Shown: positions 45,166-57,768, counted from the stretch's first letter. The stretch: 64,000 nt of DNA from Mikania micrantha (GCA_009363875.1 CM018698.1:54094067-54158066), one strand, 5' to 3'. Program-made: numbers and translations. The notes: generated from the sequence alone by a model not told the origin.

Positions 45166-48141
45166 TCAGAGGATTATATGGGAAATATTCAAAGATAGCT
45201 TGTGCCAAAGAACTAACGATCTATACGAACAAGAACGAACATGGACGATCTAGACGAACTATAAAATCCTATACATCAAAATATGTCCTAGCTAGACTGA
45301 TTGATTATAGGTTGCATGTTTGATGATATTTACAGATTTCCTCAACTACTAAGAACCTTGATTGCTAGACTAGTCTACTCGAGTATGACCAAGGCCCAAT
45401 CATTAGGTCTTAGATTTTATTAAATGTTTATTTATTTGTTTATTTAAGCATTTTAACTAAATGCTTCTACATTTGCTATGGCTGTTCATATGTATGTGAT
45501 GAGCTTAAGGAATCAAGAGAATTTCCACATTTTGTTGAAACTAACAAGAACTAAGAACTGGTGTGTTGATGATGAGGAATGAAACGCTTAATTATCATTA
45601 ACAACAATATACTATGTGGTTCGGTATGTGGTGGGATGTCGGCTGGGGCTTGTCCCCTACATATGCCCTATATATAAGCATACTTGGCTTGATAGTTTAG
45701 GTGGTTGTTAATGAGGTTAAGGTTGTCATTCGGTCAGGTTTGTACAAATTCATTTTCAAACAAAATTATATGAACTCACCAACCATGTGTTGACTTGATC
45801 TTTTTGCATGACTTCTCAGATGACGAACATGTTAACTAGGAAGTTCGTGTTTTTGACTAGGATGCCCAGATAGCGGACCTAGCATTTTGGATGTGCATAT
45901 TTTGAACAACATTACACATATTATTTTGTACATCTTGTGCAGATACAATATGGAATATTTATGATGTTTTTAGTAGATTTACATTGTTAAATTATAAACG
46001 ATACTGATGTAATTTAACTTTGTAATTCGATTTCATTTAGTGTTTTCTCATTTTATATCATGTGCAATGTAAACAATCTGATCAACTCGATTATCATCCC
46101 GATATCACGCCCCGAGACCTTTCCGCCCGACGGGAGATTCGATCCGGCCCGCCGGCTCGGGGTGTGACACCTAAAATAGAAAGTTTCTAGGTTTGACATG
46201 TTTAGCATAGGAAATCATGCAACAACTGCTCATAACATCATGTTATAGCATTTCAAGTCATTTACCACTTTTAAAACTAATCCAATATCTCTATTTTGTG
46301 AAATCCCCAAATAAAGTTTCTATAAATAGAAACATATGACCAAAATTACTCATTTAATACATCTAGCACATCGATCATGGTAATAACATTATCACTAATT
46401 ACGATACATCACTTTAACATGTTCATCTTTACCAAATCATTACCTAGCACATGTTTGCATAAATAAAGTTACTATATATAGTAACTATCCCAATCATCAA
46501 CATATCAACAAATCTAAACAATCTCCTATACGACTATCATCATCATTATCTACAATTCATCGTTTAAACAAGCTTATTGCATCAAACTCATTATCTATCA
46601 AGATTTGTATGTCAAAAGTTACTATTTTTAGTATCTATACCCAAATCATCATCAAATAAACAATATTACCCATGATTTTCACTATGAACAATCCCAATAT
46701 CACAAACATCACATCTCCACATCTAAATGTTCCAAATCTCCATGGATTGTCCATGCATGTCACCAAATGTTACTATTTCATAAAAATATGACACCACCTA
46801 CTCAAATATCACAAATCCTCATCATAAATCAACATAGATCGATTCAAAACTCACAAATTAGTCACAATATCATCAAAATCAGATTATACAACTCCCAATT
46901 TCGTGCATGTGTGTAAACGAGATTGCATGTGAGTTTAAGTGCTTGCATGTGTGTGATAATGGGTTGTAGGTGCAAATTGACTAGTAAAACTATCTCACAA
47001 TGTTCTTTAACACTAAGATTTGAGCTGAAAACCTTCTGGATGTGGCTGATGTCGTCCCCAACTCCAAGATTAGTGATGAGATCAAGTTCTTCAATGCTCC
47101 TATATGGCTCCAAGCTCCAAAGCTTCAAGAATAACCTTTTGATGGTTGAATATGGCTTTCTAAGGGTTGAAAGATGGTTTGACAGAGTGTAAAGGTCGGT
47201 TTTATGGCCTGGTAATGGGTTGCTAAACACATCTAGTTTTTATTTAAATTTGAGTCTATTTTAGTTTGTAAATACGTCGTTTGAGGTCAAATTTTAGTTT
47301 CTTTTTACATTTTATTATTTTTACAGGTTTGTCGAATGGAAATAGCGGAAATCGAGGCTAAAACACGATAAAATCAAGCCCCGGGTGAATATAGAAGAAA
47401 AGGACAAAAATGTCAGATTTTTGTAGTCGTTGCGGTATGCCGAGAAGAGGATGTAAACCCTTGACGGTACGCCAAGGAATTCGGGAGAGCCCCGCTTGTT
47501 TTGTCTGTCGCGGTACGCCAAGTGGGCTATTTTGAGCCTTGGCGGTACGTGACGTCTTCTAAAACTTGAAAAAAGTTACCCTAATTCGAGAAATATAAAA
47601 GGGGACTTCCAGCTGCAATGGAATGTTATGTTCGGCCAGTTTTGAATCCCAGGAGCATCTCTGAAGCTTTTGGAAGCATTTTAGGGGCTTTGGAGGAATA
47701 GGGAGTGCCAAGAGGCTAGGCTTTTGTTGAAGACACTTTGGTTAATTCTTGTTTCTCATTTGTTCTTCATTTCCAGTAGTTTAACACATTTCAATTCATT
47801 GTTTTAGATTGTTATTGGCTGAGAATGATGTTAGTTGGCTAGATCTTTGATTCTACTTAGGTTTGGATGTATGTTTGATTGATTATTGGTTACTATTGAC
47901 TATTGTTTTGATCATTGATGGAAAACACTTTTGTAACAGATCTTATTTTGTCTTTTTGATGAGTTTTGCATGTCTAATCTTGATTATATCAGTTATAATC
48001 ATGTTCCATACGTGTTTATTGAATGTCTTTCGGTGTTAGACGCGTATTAGGTCATTGACTTTGTGTTATGACTAGTTTGTGGCTTGTTTGATATCACTAG
48101 CCATAAGAAAAGATTTGATTGATGTTTTTAGGGTTTTGAGT

Positions 48142-50420
48142 TGAGAGGCCCCGAGCCCCGGGAGTCCCCTCGGTTGGCAAAGCATCTGACACATAGTACT
48201 TAAACCGTAATTACATTACTACAGCAGCGGAATTTAAGGTGACGACATAAAATAACATACACATACTAAACAAACATTAGCACATAACCCACACCTCTAA
48301 CGGTTCTATAACGTAGCCAGTCTATTCCAGGGTAGTCCTCAACGTATGCCACGAGCCCTCCTGGTCTCCTTTCTCAAACTATTCAACCTGATATGCATGT
48401 AAAACAAGTCAACTTTATGTTGGTGAGTTCTAAGTTCATTTCTTAGAAAAAAAATCCTTATTCATTCATGACATCACATGACATAATTCAAATACATAGC
48501 ATACTTGTCCTCATAACATAATTACATAACATACATAGCATCATAACATAATTACCTAACATACATATCATCATAACATCATTCATACAGTGAAGGAACT
48601 TCACCGTCAACTGCTGACCCGAAGTCAAACAGGCTTGTGCAGCACAAGGCTCTATAACCATGAACTGACGACCGAAGTCGACAGGCTTATATTAATACAA
48701 GACTCTATGCCTACCAACCGAAGTTGGCAGCTCATGCATGCATAAGACTTATTTAACTGAACTGGCGACACACAGTCGACAGGCTTGTGTTTCCACAAGA
48801 CTCTTTGCCTACCAACCGAAGTTGGCAGCTCATACCGGTACAAGACTTCTTTACATTGCAATCATTCACATAACATTGCTTTACATATATCATTCATATA
48901 CATAAAATGGTTTAAATCATTTAAACCATCATAGTCACAAACAGTCCTCCGCACCGCAGTGCTCTAGTTTTGCCCAACCGCAGCCGAGACTTCAAAAATC
49001 ATATTTTTCCACTCGACCTCGGCCGAGACTTTCAAAATCATTTATTTCTCAACCACGGTTGAGACTTAAAACATTCTTTACTTGACCACAATCGGGTCAA
49101 AAAAAATCATTTTTCATAAAATAGTTTCATAACATGCATAACAACCCAAAATGATAAAACATTTAAAATAGGGCTACGAAGAACTCAGCTTAATAAGGCA
49201 CAATCTGCTAGCTTTCTTCCTTTCCTTACTTTCTCACGTTTAGAATGATATCCTATTAATATGGATATCTTATCATGATTATAACTTTATCATACAATAT
49301 AAACCCTCTTTTCAGGGTTTCTAAACCGGTAGCACAACGACTACGTTATAGTTATCTCCAATACGAGTGTTTAGCTTGCTATAACGACTCAAAGAGTTTT
49401 ATAAACTTAATCTTATTTATATCAATTAATAATAACTTGAGATAAATTTATAATACTTTTCATGAAGATGCTCATATTTACGATTACCGCTCGAAACTTC
49501 GGCATGTCGTAACTTTCATTCGGAGCTTTGTTTCAAAATTTCGCTTACACTCATTTTGACCATTTTTATCTCTACATTCTTGTTATGCTTAAAGATCACT
49601 TACTTGCTCGGTTTAGATAAACGTATTCTCTTATTTAATTAATTCGTCTTAGGGCGTTGCTAAACTTACTGTATAATAACATGGGTTTAAGGCAAACGAA
49701 AGCACATACATAATCATATCCAACACAAACCAGACAACACCCGTATAATATCACATAACCATAACCAACCGTGATTCAAGACCCTGAGCCAGATCCTATT
49801 TACTTGAACTATAGCTACTGGAAGTAAATCATACCTTTAAACGCTGAACGAAAGTTCAACTGGTTAAAGTTCCTACAACCGGGTGTACAATCGTATGGTA
49901 TATGATTAGATTTCTTGATTTCCTTCTTTGTTCGTATGACACAGAAGTCGATTGTGAATCTTTGAATTGTCTGAGTTCTTACCGTCGATGGATTAATATC
50001 AAGAATGTTTAAGTCAGTTTCGCTGGAAATATCCCACTTCCAGATGTCACATTCTTTGAATTAAAAGTTTGAATTAATTTAAAATTTACACTTAGGGCCC
50101 TTGAACTTTGAGGTTCTATTTTTAAAACACCCTTCTACTTTGCTCACATATTTTTAATATTCACGAGCTTATATCTTGTTCATACTTTATCGTATAACGG
50201 TCCCGCTTATATTAATATGATCGTAATCACTTCGGGAACGTTCATAAAAATTTCGAACCCAAACGGTCATAGAATTTTTTACACGTTATTAATAGGCTTT
50301 ATAACGTGTTCATACGTTATCAGGTATTTTTATCGTTTATATCCTTTTGATCGTAATTACTTTACGAACGTTTATATAAATTTTGAACATAAACGATTAC
50401 CAAAATTTTCGGTTGTTACA
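48142..50420 (-). mobile_element. Solo LTR, Gypsy-like, 2.28 kb, nested inside family A copy 2
   Basis: On the - strand it starts TGTAACAACCGAAAATTTT (50420) and ends GGGGCCTCTCA (48142). Exact target duplication tgagt at 48137-48141 and 50421-50425. Inside are repeated phrases (ccaaccgaagttggcagctc, aagtcgacaggctt at 48600-48850) and runs of gcatcataacataattac (48480-48590). No internal gene. Confidence 0.93.
48465..48850. repeat. Short direct repeats in the nested solo LTR
   Basis: Two kinds. One is cataacatacatagcatcat-like units (48480-48585). The other is three or four units of about 60 bp with ctgacgaccgaagtcgacag, aggcttgt..acaagactct and ctaccaaccgaagttggcag (48605-48850), many of them locally palindromic (ccgaagttgg, ccgaagtcg). 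No coding role. Confidence 0.65.
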
Positions 50421-51289
50421 TGAGTGTATCCAAGTTTAGAAATCCAGAAGGTGATAGACTTGTCGGGTGATCTTTAGCATTAGGGTTTTCATAGTAACTT
50501 ACCCGGAAGGGATGTTTCTTTGAAAGTCTTGGTGTTATTGTCATTTCGTGTCAAATTAGGGATCTTAAGATTAATCCTTGCATCTTTGGTGTATTGGGAC
50601 AAGAAAATTGGAAATGTGACTTGTCTATTTGAGTACAAAAGTGTTGTTGGAAAAATCCGGGAGGTGATCCAACTAACTAGTGTGTGTATTGCAAGATTAG
50701 GGTTTTCTGAGTTGGTTACATCTGGTAAATGATCCAGAATCCATTAGGTTCCTTATGTTTTGATGTTTAACATCCTAGTTCCATCGTGTCAACCAAAGTC
50801 AATAGTTTCCAAGAATCACAAACAGTAATCCAACCTAAGTAGAGTTTTTACCATTTGTTAAAGTTTTTCTAAAATTTGTGTGTCATTTCTGTCAATTAAA
50901 TTTTTTAATCTGTTTTCAGAATTTAATATTACTTAAACTTTCTTTTCCAATTTAATTAGGATAATTAGTTTAATTAATTTAATTAATTCTCATTTTTATT
51001 CAAAAACCCCCCTCTTTGTTGTAAATCATTTTCTAGTTTTATTTCGTTAGGTCAGGGTCTTTTAGGTTCGATATCCGGACTTCCATTAACTATTCTGCAA
51101 TCGATAGGTACACATGCCTGTCGTAGTGGTCTAGTTCAGGAATTTCGATTATAACTCGTTGTGTTTAAGTCAAGTCTAGGTTAGTGTTTAGAGTTATTTT
51201 CTTAGACCACTCTAAGGGACATCACCTGGTGATCGAAAGAAATGGTGTAAGGGTGGAAGAAATGAGCTGAGGTGGTCTTTATAATTTTT

Positions 51290-51515
51290 TTGCAATCTGC
51301 GACTCCCTCGCGTATTGCCTAGAGGGCCTCCATGGGGCTAGGCGTACTGCCTGGATTATTTTAATCCAATAACTTCCTGAAGCCTCGCGTGTATCGCCCG
51401 GATAAGTTGGAGCATCTGGGGAGTACCGCCTGGTGTTTCGAAGATTTCAAATTGTTCTCGCCCATGCCTTGCGTACCGCCAAGGCCCAAGCGTTGGCCCT
51501 TGGCGTACCGCAAAG
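51290..51515 (-). repeat. GCGTACCGCCAAGG motif cluster in the outer LTR
   Basis: Six or seven imperfect copies of a 12-16 bp motif: cgcgtattgcctag, ggcgtactgcctgg, cgcgtgtatcgcccgg, gagtaccgcctgg, tgcgtaccgccaagg and ggcgtaccgcaaagg. This resembles the motif clusters of the family A LTRs (7185-7315 and 47430-47550), although the LTR family is different. Confidence 0.75.
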
Positions 51516-51889
51516 GGTTCTGGTCTGGCCCAATGGCCCATTTTTATTTGTTTGATTCATTTTTCGCCCGTTTTTCGTTATCGTTCATCCCTTATCATCG
51601 TTTGAACTTTAATTATTCAATGTTCGGTCATGTGTGACTCAATTACCGTCCAATTGTTTGCTTTGTTCAATGTTCGTGAATTGTTTGACACATGTGTGCG
51701 TTTCTCGATAATTCACCGAATTATCATGTTTATGTCTGTGTTTGTACTGTCGCGCCACGTGTCACACTAAATTATATTAATTTTAATGCCACGTGTGATT
51801 AAGTCAATTAAATAAGCATTTAATTAAATTGTTTGCTAACCTGGAATTTGCGGGTTGTCACGTTATGTCAGCCCTAACTATGATGTGAA

Positions 51890-52388
51890 TCTTCTACTAC
51901 TAATAAAAGAGTAAAATCAATGGCACATGTCATTCTAATACTATTGCCACACAGAATATTGTACAAATGTCATCACCACATTAAAGTAAAAATTTTCACT
52001 ATTATAAAACACAAATTTATCGGCATTAATTATCTTCTAATTTACTATTATTTTAAATTTAAAAATTAAACAATAAATATTATCGATTTATTAAAAGAAA
52101 ATATGGTAAAACATGTGTATTACACATGTTAAATATATAAATCATAAAATTATTTATTTTAACTATCTTAAATTTATCCTTATTGATTATCATTTATCTT
52201 TTACTATGTGATGCAAAACTATGGAGATATGATAGCGATAAAGGGAAAAAATCTTGGTAAAATGATTGAATTTATAATGTTTTATATCGATTGTAATTAT
52301 ATCATTTTATTAATTTTTTTTGTGAATTGCATCTTAACTCTGTGTCAACCTTGTGTCAACATGTGTGTTACACGAGTTACTAACCTAG
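51890..52388 (+). mobile_element. Short Helitron-like element 1
   Basis: The 5' end TCTTCTACTACTAATAAAAG is a classic plant Helitron start, preceded by A. The 3' end is CTAG (52385-52388), followed by T, after an imperfect hairpin (aactctgtg ... cacgagtt). No coding sequence. Insertion between A and T without duplication fits the class. Confidence 0.6.
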
Positions 52389-52607
52389 TCTATAATATGT
52401 ATTTATAACTTGGGTAGAATCTCATGTTATATAGAGGTTTAATAAATAAAATATCATGTGTATACAATGACAAAAAGTTATGTTTTAAAAAAAAGATTGT
52501 GTATTACCTTGGTTGGAAAACAAATTTATTCAAGAAAAAGATTGTGTAGAAAACAAATTTATTACGCAAATTGAATAAATTATAATATAAATGTTAGAAC
52601 ATACAAA

Positions 52608-53278
52608 TCTTCCTATATAATAATTGATTCCAAGAAAATGTCACATGGTATTCTCCTATTATTTTAAAAATAAATTTTCTTTTTAAATATAAAAACTCAC
52701 CATTAATGTTATTAATTATATACATTGTTTACATAAATACATTAAATTGATACTTATAATTAATAATATAATAATGAATAGCATCAATGTCTAATTTTAT
52801 ATACATGTATCTTACTATTATAATAAATAAACATCTTTTTTATCACATGTCAATTTATTACCATCATTGACACATGTCATTTATTTAAACAATTTTTGCC
52901 ACATGTCATATGTTTATCTTCTCAATCATTCTCTCTAATTTTAAATGATAATTATAATTATATCTTCTAAATTGTTAAATAATTATAAATGTAATGACAA
53001 ATAATATTATATACCTTGTACACATTAAAAAATAGTTTTAATAAATTAAAAATGAAATATTTTTATTAAAAAACACACTTAAAAAAAGTTTACAAAATAT
53101 GAAATTTTTCTAAAAATCAATTTAAAAAATGAATTATTTTAAATTTGTAGTTTTAGGAAAAATAAAAGTTTTGAAAAAATAAGTTTTCTTAAAAAACAAA
53201 TTTTATTAAAACAAGTTTTCCTATAAAATACATAACATTTCAGTTTTCAACCCGTGTAACACACGGGATTTAACCTAG
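52608..53278 (+). mobile_element. Short Helitron-like element 2
   Basis: The 5' end is TCTTCCTATATAATAATTG, preceded by A. The 3' end is CTAG (53275-53278) followed by T, with a perfect 7-bp hairpin cccgtgt-aac-acacggg (53251-53267) eight bases upstream. This is the best-defined Helitron terminus in the window. AT-rich interior without a gene. Confidence 0.72.
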
Positions 53279-53280
53279 TA

Positions 53281-53451
53281 TGTATATATATATGTATGTT
53301 AAGAACATTCTTTTATAAATTTTTATTTTTAAAGTTTTGTAATATAAAAATGTATAATAATATAGTAATTATGTAAATATATGAAGGCATAGTTATAAAA
53401 TCACATAATTTTTATTTATAAATCTTTGTAATACACGGGTCTATAACCTAG
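53281..53451 (+). mobile_element. Helitron-like 3' end, fragment
   Basis: Another ...taatacacgggtctataacCTAGT end (CTAG at 53448-53451), with only part of the hairpin left. No 5' TC end is found between it and the previous element, so it is a fragment or the far end of an interrupted element. Confidence 0.5.
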
Positions 53452-53552
53452 TATACAATAGTCAAATATCTCTTTTAGAAGGTAAACTCTGTTTCGATAG
53501 TTATTATTAATTGTATGTTAACATTTTTTATAATTAATAAATTTGAATTTAA

Positions 53553-53931
53553 TCTTTATTCTAATAAAAGAATAATAGAAGTAGACACATGTCACAAACT
53601 CGTAAACTCTGAAATTTTTTCCCTATTATCTCTCTTATTAAATATTAATTAACTTTTATATTAAATTAAATATTAATGATTTTGAATAATTATAGTATAC
53701 AATAAATATCAAATATATAAATCTTCTTATAATAAAATTTCAATTATATAATATCTTAAAATATAATTTTATAATTCTTAAATTTTTATTATTTGTAATT
53801 TATTATTTTTAAGTATTCGTCATTTTTTATTAAAATATCAACAATTATTGTTATTAAACATACAAATATTCATAAAAAATTATCAATAAGATATTAAATT
53901 TGTTCAACTCATATAATACATGAGTTTCTAA
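53553..53931 (+). mobile_element. Short Helitron-like element 3
   Basis: The 5' end is TCTTTATTCTAATAAAAG, preceded by A. The 3' end ctaa (53928-53931) follows a good hairpin actcat-ataatac-atgagt, but the next base is C rather than T, so the end is less certain. About 380 bp, AT-rich, no gene. Confidence 0.5.
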
Positions 53932-53950
53932 CATAATTTTATTATAAAGT

Positions 53951-55365
53951 AGAGTCACATTTTGTCTATGTGGTTTATCCAAAACTCCAATTTAATTTAA
54001 AAGGAAAGGTGAATATCATTTTTATCCTTGCGGTTGTAAAAAACTCTATTTCAGTCCTTTCGTCAGTTATAGTTTACAGAGCGGTTGAAAAACAATTTTG
54101 CCTTTAAAAGTTGTATCCAATGCCGTCTCTATGATTTACATAAATTTCCATTACCTTACTTGAGCAAATTCCCGCCAAAATATAAATATCCTGTTAAGTT
54201 ACCAAAATATCCGTACTTGATGTGCATAGTTTTTACCCATTTTAGTCTAATCTAAACCATAAATTATTAGTGTAAATCCGTATTTAACAAGGTCAATAGT
54301 AGCTAAGTTTAAATTTTGACCCAAATGAGTCAAAAATGGTCAAAATCATGCTAAGTTGGCGTTGATTCCTTGCAAGGCTGGAACTTTATTTGGGATATAT
54401 TTTCTTCAACAATGTGCTCTAACATCCCTGTGGTCTTCATGCTATCACTTTTGTTGAATCTATGCTTGGACTACTTGATGAAATATACAACCATACCCAT
54501 CATACATACATTCATATTAATTCTGCACAATCACCATACATATACAAATTATAGCACATATACAAACATAAAATCTGCGCAATCACTATATACACACACT
54601 TTGCACGTACCTACATAATACATTCATACAAGCATACACACAAACCGTACAACAGTTCCCAATGCTTAATGACATAGATCTTTAAAATTAATCCAAATTG
54701 GCATATCAACATAAAAATTAGGTCTAAATTAAAGCAAATTAGCAAAATTAGGGCATAAATCTTAATTAAAATTTTGAACACATCATTAAGCATTGGTTAT
54801 CGATTAGTCCGATAGTGTAACTGTTACGGATTGAAACCATTGCAAGGTATGGGACTTGTCCCACATCGGTTGTATGGGCAATTGATGTGGGGTTTATAAG
54901 TTAAATGGTCTCTTTCACCCATCAGACTAGTCTTTTGGGTTGAGTTCTCTCGTTTGGCTTGTAACAGTAACCATGACTCCAATGAGCAATAGAGGCAATA
55001 TTGAGTACTAGTGAAGAAGGAGTTGACCCAGGTGAAGTTCACGTAAGCTCTAAATGCCATGATCATCACTAGAAAAGCAACTAGATTGTTAGCGGGAAAT
55101 GATTAGAGGTGAAGAGTTTTGATTGGGGACGCTTTTGATATTCAATAATCTTACTATGGACAATTTCGAAGCAGCGCAAAGTCTCGAGTGAAAAAAGAGT
55201 ATTTTAACCAGAAATGTGATGAGGAATGCCCAGCTTACCCCAGACAAAACGACCAAACTATCGTATTTTAACGGAGAGGCTGAAATGGACCACAGGGACA
55301 AAAACAATAGTAACTTTTCATTTTGGATTGAATTGAACTTTTGGTTAGATGAAGGACGAAAATGT
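53951..55365. mobile_element. MULE-like element with long inverted ends
   Basis: The left 120-130 bp (agtcacattttgtctatgtg to ctatttcagtcctttcg) are a diverged inverse of the right end (taacggagaggctgaaatgg to gacgaaaatgttact). Long TIRs around a non-coding interior suggest a non-autonomous Mutator-like element. A clean 9-bp target duplication is not visible, so boundaries are approximate. Confidence 0.45.
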
Positions 55366-57235
55366 TACTTTATTTTTAAATATACTTGCTGCTTTAACTT
55401 TAGCATAGCTACTTCAACTTATATTGCAATTTATATTAACATATACCATAAAATAAGAACTACAACCTAGGTTTTTTTAATGTCCTATATTTTTTTTCTT
55501 ATTTTACATGTTTTATTTTCATAATTCAAGTTCTCCAAACACATTAATATATAAAAACTTTTAGAAATCACTCGTAAAAAACAATTATTATCATTCTTCT
55601 TTCTTTTTTAACATTTAACAAACATAATTTGAACTTGTTGGTATTTAAAGACTTAAATAAAAGTTTTATATATAAAAAATAAATTTATTTAAAAAATTCA
55701 TCATTAATTTCACATTAAAACTATTTGGTTAATAATATATTTATTAGTAAGTTTGAAAACTCATGTTGTACATATGTTAAATAAAAAGATAAATAATAAG
55801 TAGTGTTCTATTTAATAATATAATAACTCTTGATAATAAAATTTATATTAAATTTATGAATACATTCTTTTAACGTCATTTTTGTTTAATACAAGATATA
55901 AGTAGGAAAATAATAAGATGCCACATAATAACAAATATCTTTTCATTTAATATAAAAGAAACACAGCAAAATAAGGTTAAGAAGACATTTCATGTGTCCA
56001 CTTATTTACTTATTTATTAATATAGATTATTCATATTCATAATCTATAATATATATAATACATGTTCATATCCATAATACATAATAAGTATCAATAATTA
56101 ATTACAAAAGATTCGAGATAAACGAAAATAGATAGTTTATAATGATGACATGGTTTCGTAGTTATTTTTTATATATTCGTATTAAGATAAATTTACAACA
56201 ATTTTTTTAACAATTATAACAATGTTAGATGGTGATGATATAAATATAATCTATAAGTCAGGTCATACATGAGAGGCTTCTCCACACAAGAGGGAGCTAA
56301 AGTTGTGGTGGTTATGGTGGCGGTGGCGGTGGGAGTAGTGACGATTGAAGGGAACTAAGGTGGTGTAATGTGATAATCATAATAGATCATCAACACTAGA
56401 AGTGTCGAGCCCGTCTTATGCAAACCAATTAATTTTTCAACCATGTTAATATTATTTGACGCGCTATGTGTGCACATAAATAGTTTAAACACAACCGTAT
56501 GCTTTATCATTTGCCATGAACTATGATATATCTAATAAGTGATGACACAAAGTTACCGTTCCTATGAACCAAGTGAATCCAAACAAAATCACTACTTAAG
56601 TTAACACTAGTTTGTAAATGTTAAAATTTAAAATTAAATCATTTCTTGTATTTTTTTTTTCACAATTTTAAACAATAATGTATAAGTTTAGTACGATTTA
56701 CAATGGTATAACAAGGTTCAAACATGTGTCGAATCATCTTTGTCTACCGAGGGTTGTTAAATTGGTCGAATGAAAAAGATTCTTAAATCACCAACTTCAC
56801 CATTCAACCTCAAATCGTATTTACGTCATACAGAAATTCCAACTTCAATATCCAATTTTTATGTTCAAACTCTAGATTTTATTTCTTCACCTTGCAATAA
56901 CTATTAATCCTCAATGTCAAGTTTGACTATTTTTTCAAAAAGCACCATAAAACTTGTAACAAGTGTTTTGAGTCGAATCACTCAACACAAACAAAATCCC
57001 AATTAAATCAATTAAACTTCATATTTTTATTAGAGTAAACTATCAAAATGATACATATATCAATAAGAAATTTGTTGGTTTAGTCCTTCAATAATTTTTA
57101 TTGTTAATTTAGTCCTTTAACTTATAAAAAATATCAATCAAGCCCCTCAATCTAAATTTATTTCTTTCTAAATAAGTTTGGAATGTTGCAATGTAATTCA
57201 ACTTTTACTCCAATAAACAGTTGTGAAAGGCTTCA
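55366..57235. other. AT-rich intergenic region
   Basis: No supported gene. There is a GGT-rich patch at 56290-56340 (ggtggttatggtggcggtgg). The stretch 57020-57170 has sentence-like repeats (ttagtccttcaataattttt, ttagtcctttaacttataaa) typical of TIR-element ends. I cannot define an element. Confidence 0.4.
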
Positions 57236-57668
57236 ATGATGCAACAAAGTTTAGAAGTCTTGTGGGAGATTCACTATTTTTACACGTACTCCGCTGGAGA
57301 TAGCTTTTGCTGTTGGTCTTGTTGCCCGCTACATGCAAAATCCGTCTTCTCATCATGATGGAATCACCAAAAGAATTCTAAGGTATGTATCCGGAACCAT
57401 CGAGTATGGACGTGAAAAAGAGATCAAGTAAGATGGATATACGGATAGTGACTGGGCCAGTTCGATCGATGATAGAAATAGCATATGTGCAAATGTGTTT
57501 TTTTATCAGAACAAGAGTTATTACATGGAATTCAAAGAAGTTTATTGTGGCTCTCTCATCTACCGAAGCCGAGTATGTTGTTGCAAACTTAGCAACGTGT
57601 CATGTTGTTTGGCTTCGTCAATTGTTAAAAGAGTAGGGATGTGAACAAAACCAGGCTAGTATATATAT
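57236..57668 (+). pseudogene. Copia RT/RNase H fragment, upstream part
   Basis: Reads TPLEIAFAVGLVARYMQNPS and ITKRILRYVSGTIEYG (RT connection). A stop and frameshift follow, then YTDSDWASSIDDR and, in another frame, FIVALSSTEAEYVVANLATC (RNase H). It is split from its 3' end (58578 on) by a hAT element inserted at a gtatatat-like site. Same general lineage as remnant A at 30993. Confidence 0.85.
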
Positions 57669-57728
57669 CATGGCCAGTCCAATGGGCCAAGTAATCCAAT
57701 CAAGAACTTATAATTTTTTTAAATTTTG

Positions 57729-57768
<40 letters not shown>

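Larger units (their letters stand above)
38648..46169 (+). mobile_element. 3' LTR of the Ty3/Gypsy element
   Basis: Begins TGTAACATCAATGCCGG just after a purine-rich aacaagagtagac and ends GGGGTGTGACA. Without the nested solo LTR it is about 4.56 kb, comparable with the 4.28-kb solo LTR of the same family at 9601-13883. A TATA box ctatatataag is at 45668-45678. The 5' LTR is absent, so no target duplication can be tested. The left junction near 37540 (cctat) and the right flank (cctaa) are not convincing as one. Confidence 0.85.
47213..51224 (+). mobile_element. Solo LTR, Gypsy-like (family A, copy 2)
   Basis: Left end taatgggttgctaaacacat (the first TG has mutated to TA), right end gggacatca. 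Exact target duplication cctgg at 47208-47212 and 51225-51229. Without the inner insertion it is about 1.73 kb, the same length as family A copy 1 at 6958-8676. Shared blocks include gatatccggactt and cgataggtacac near the right end and GCGGTACGCCAAG-type motifs at 47430-47550. Confidence 0.9.
36117..51860 (-). mobile_element. Outer solo LTR holding a three-level nest
   Basis: On the - strand it starts TGACAACCCGCAAATTCC (51860) and ends GGGGGTGTAACACA (36117), with an exact target duplication cgtta (36112-36116 and 51861-51865). Its own sequence survives as 36117 to about 37540, 46170-47212 and 51230-51860, about 3.1 kb in all. It is interrupted by a truncated Gypsy element (37546-46169) and by a solo LTR (47213-51224). 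No internal genes of its own remain. The open frame at 46862-47230 lies in its untranslated leader region and is not a gene. Confidence 0.8.

Noticed and set aside
37530..46175. Target duplication cctat/cctaa around the truncated Gypsy element
   Set aside because: The 5' end of the element is missing, so a true target duplication is not expected at this junction. The 4/5 match is probably chance.
46862..47230. 122-codon open frame
   Set aside because: It lies in the middle part of the outer LTR, shows no known motif and is truncated by the family A insertion. Treated as untranslated LTR sequence.
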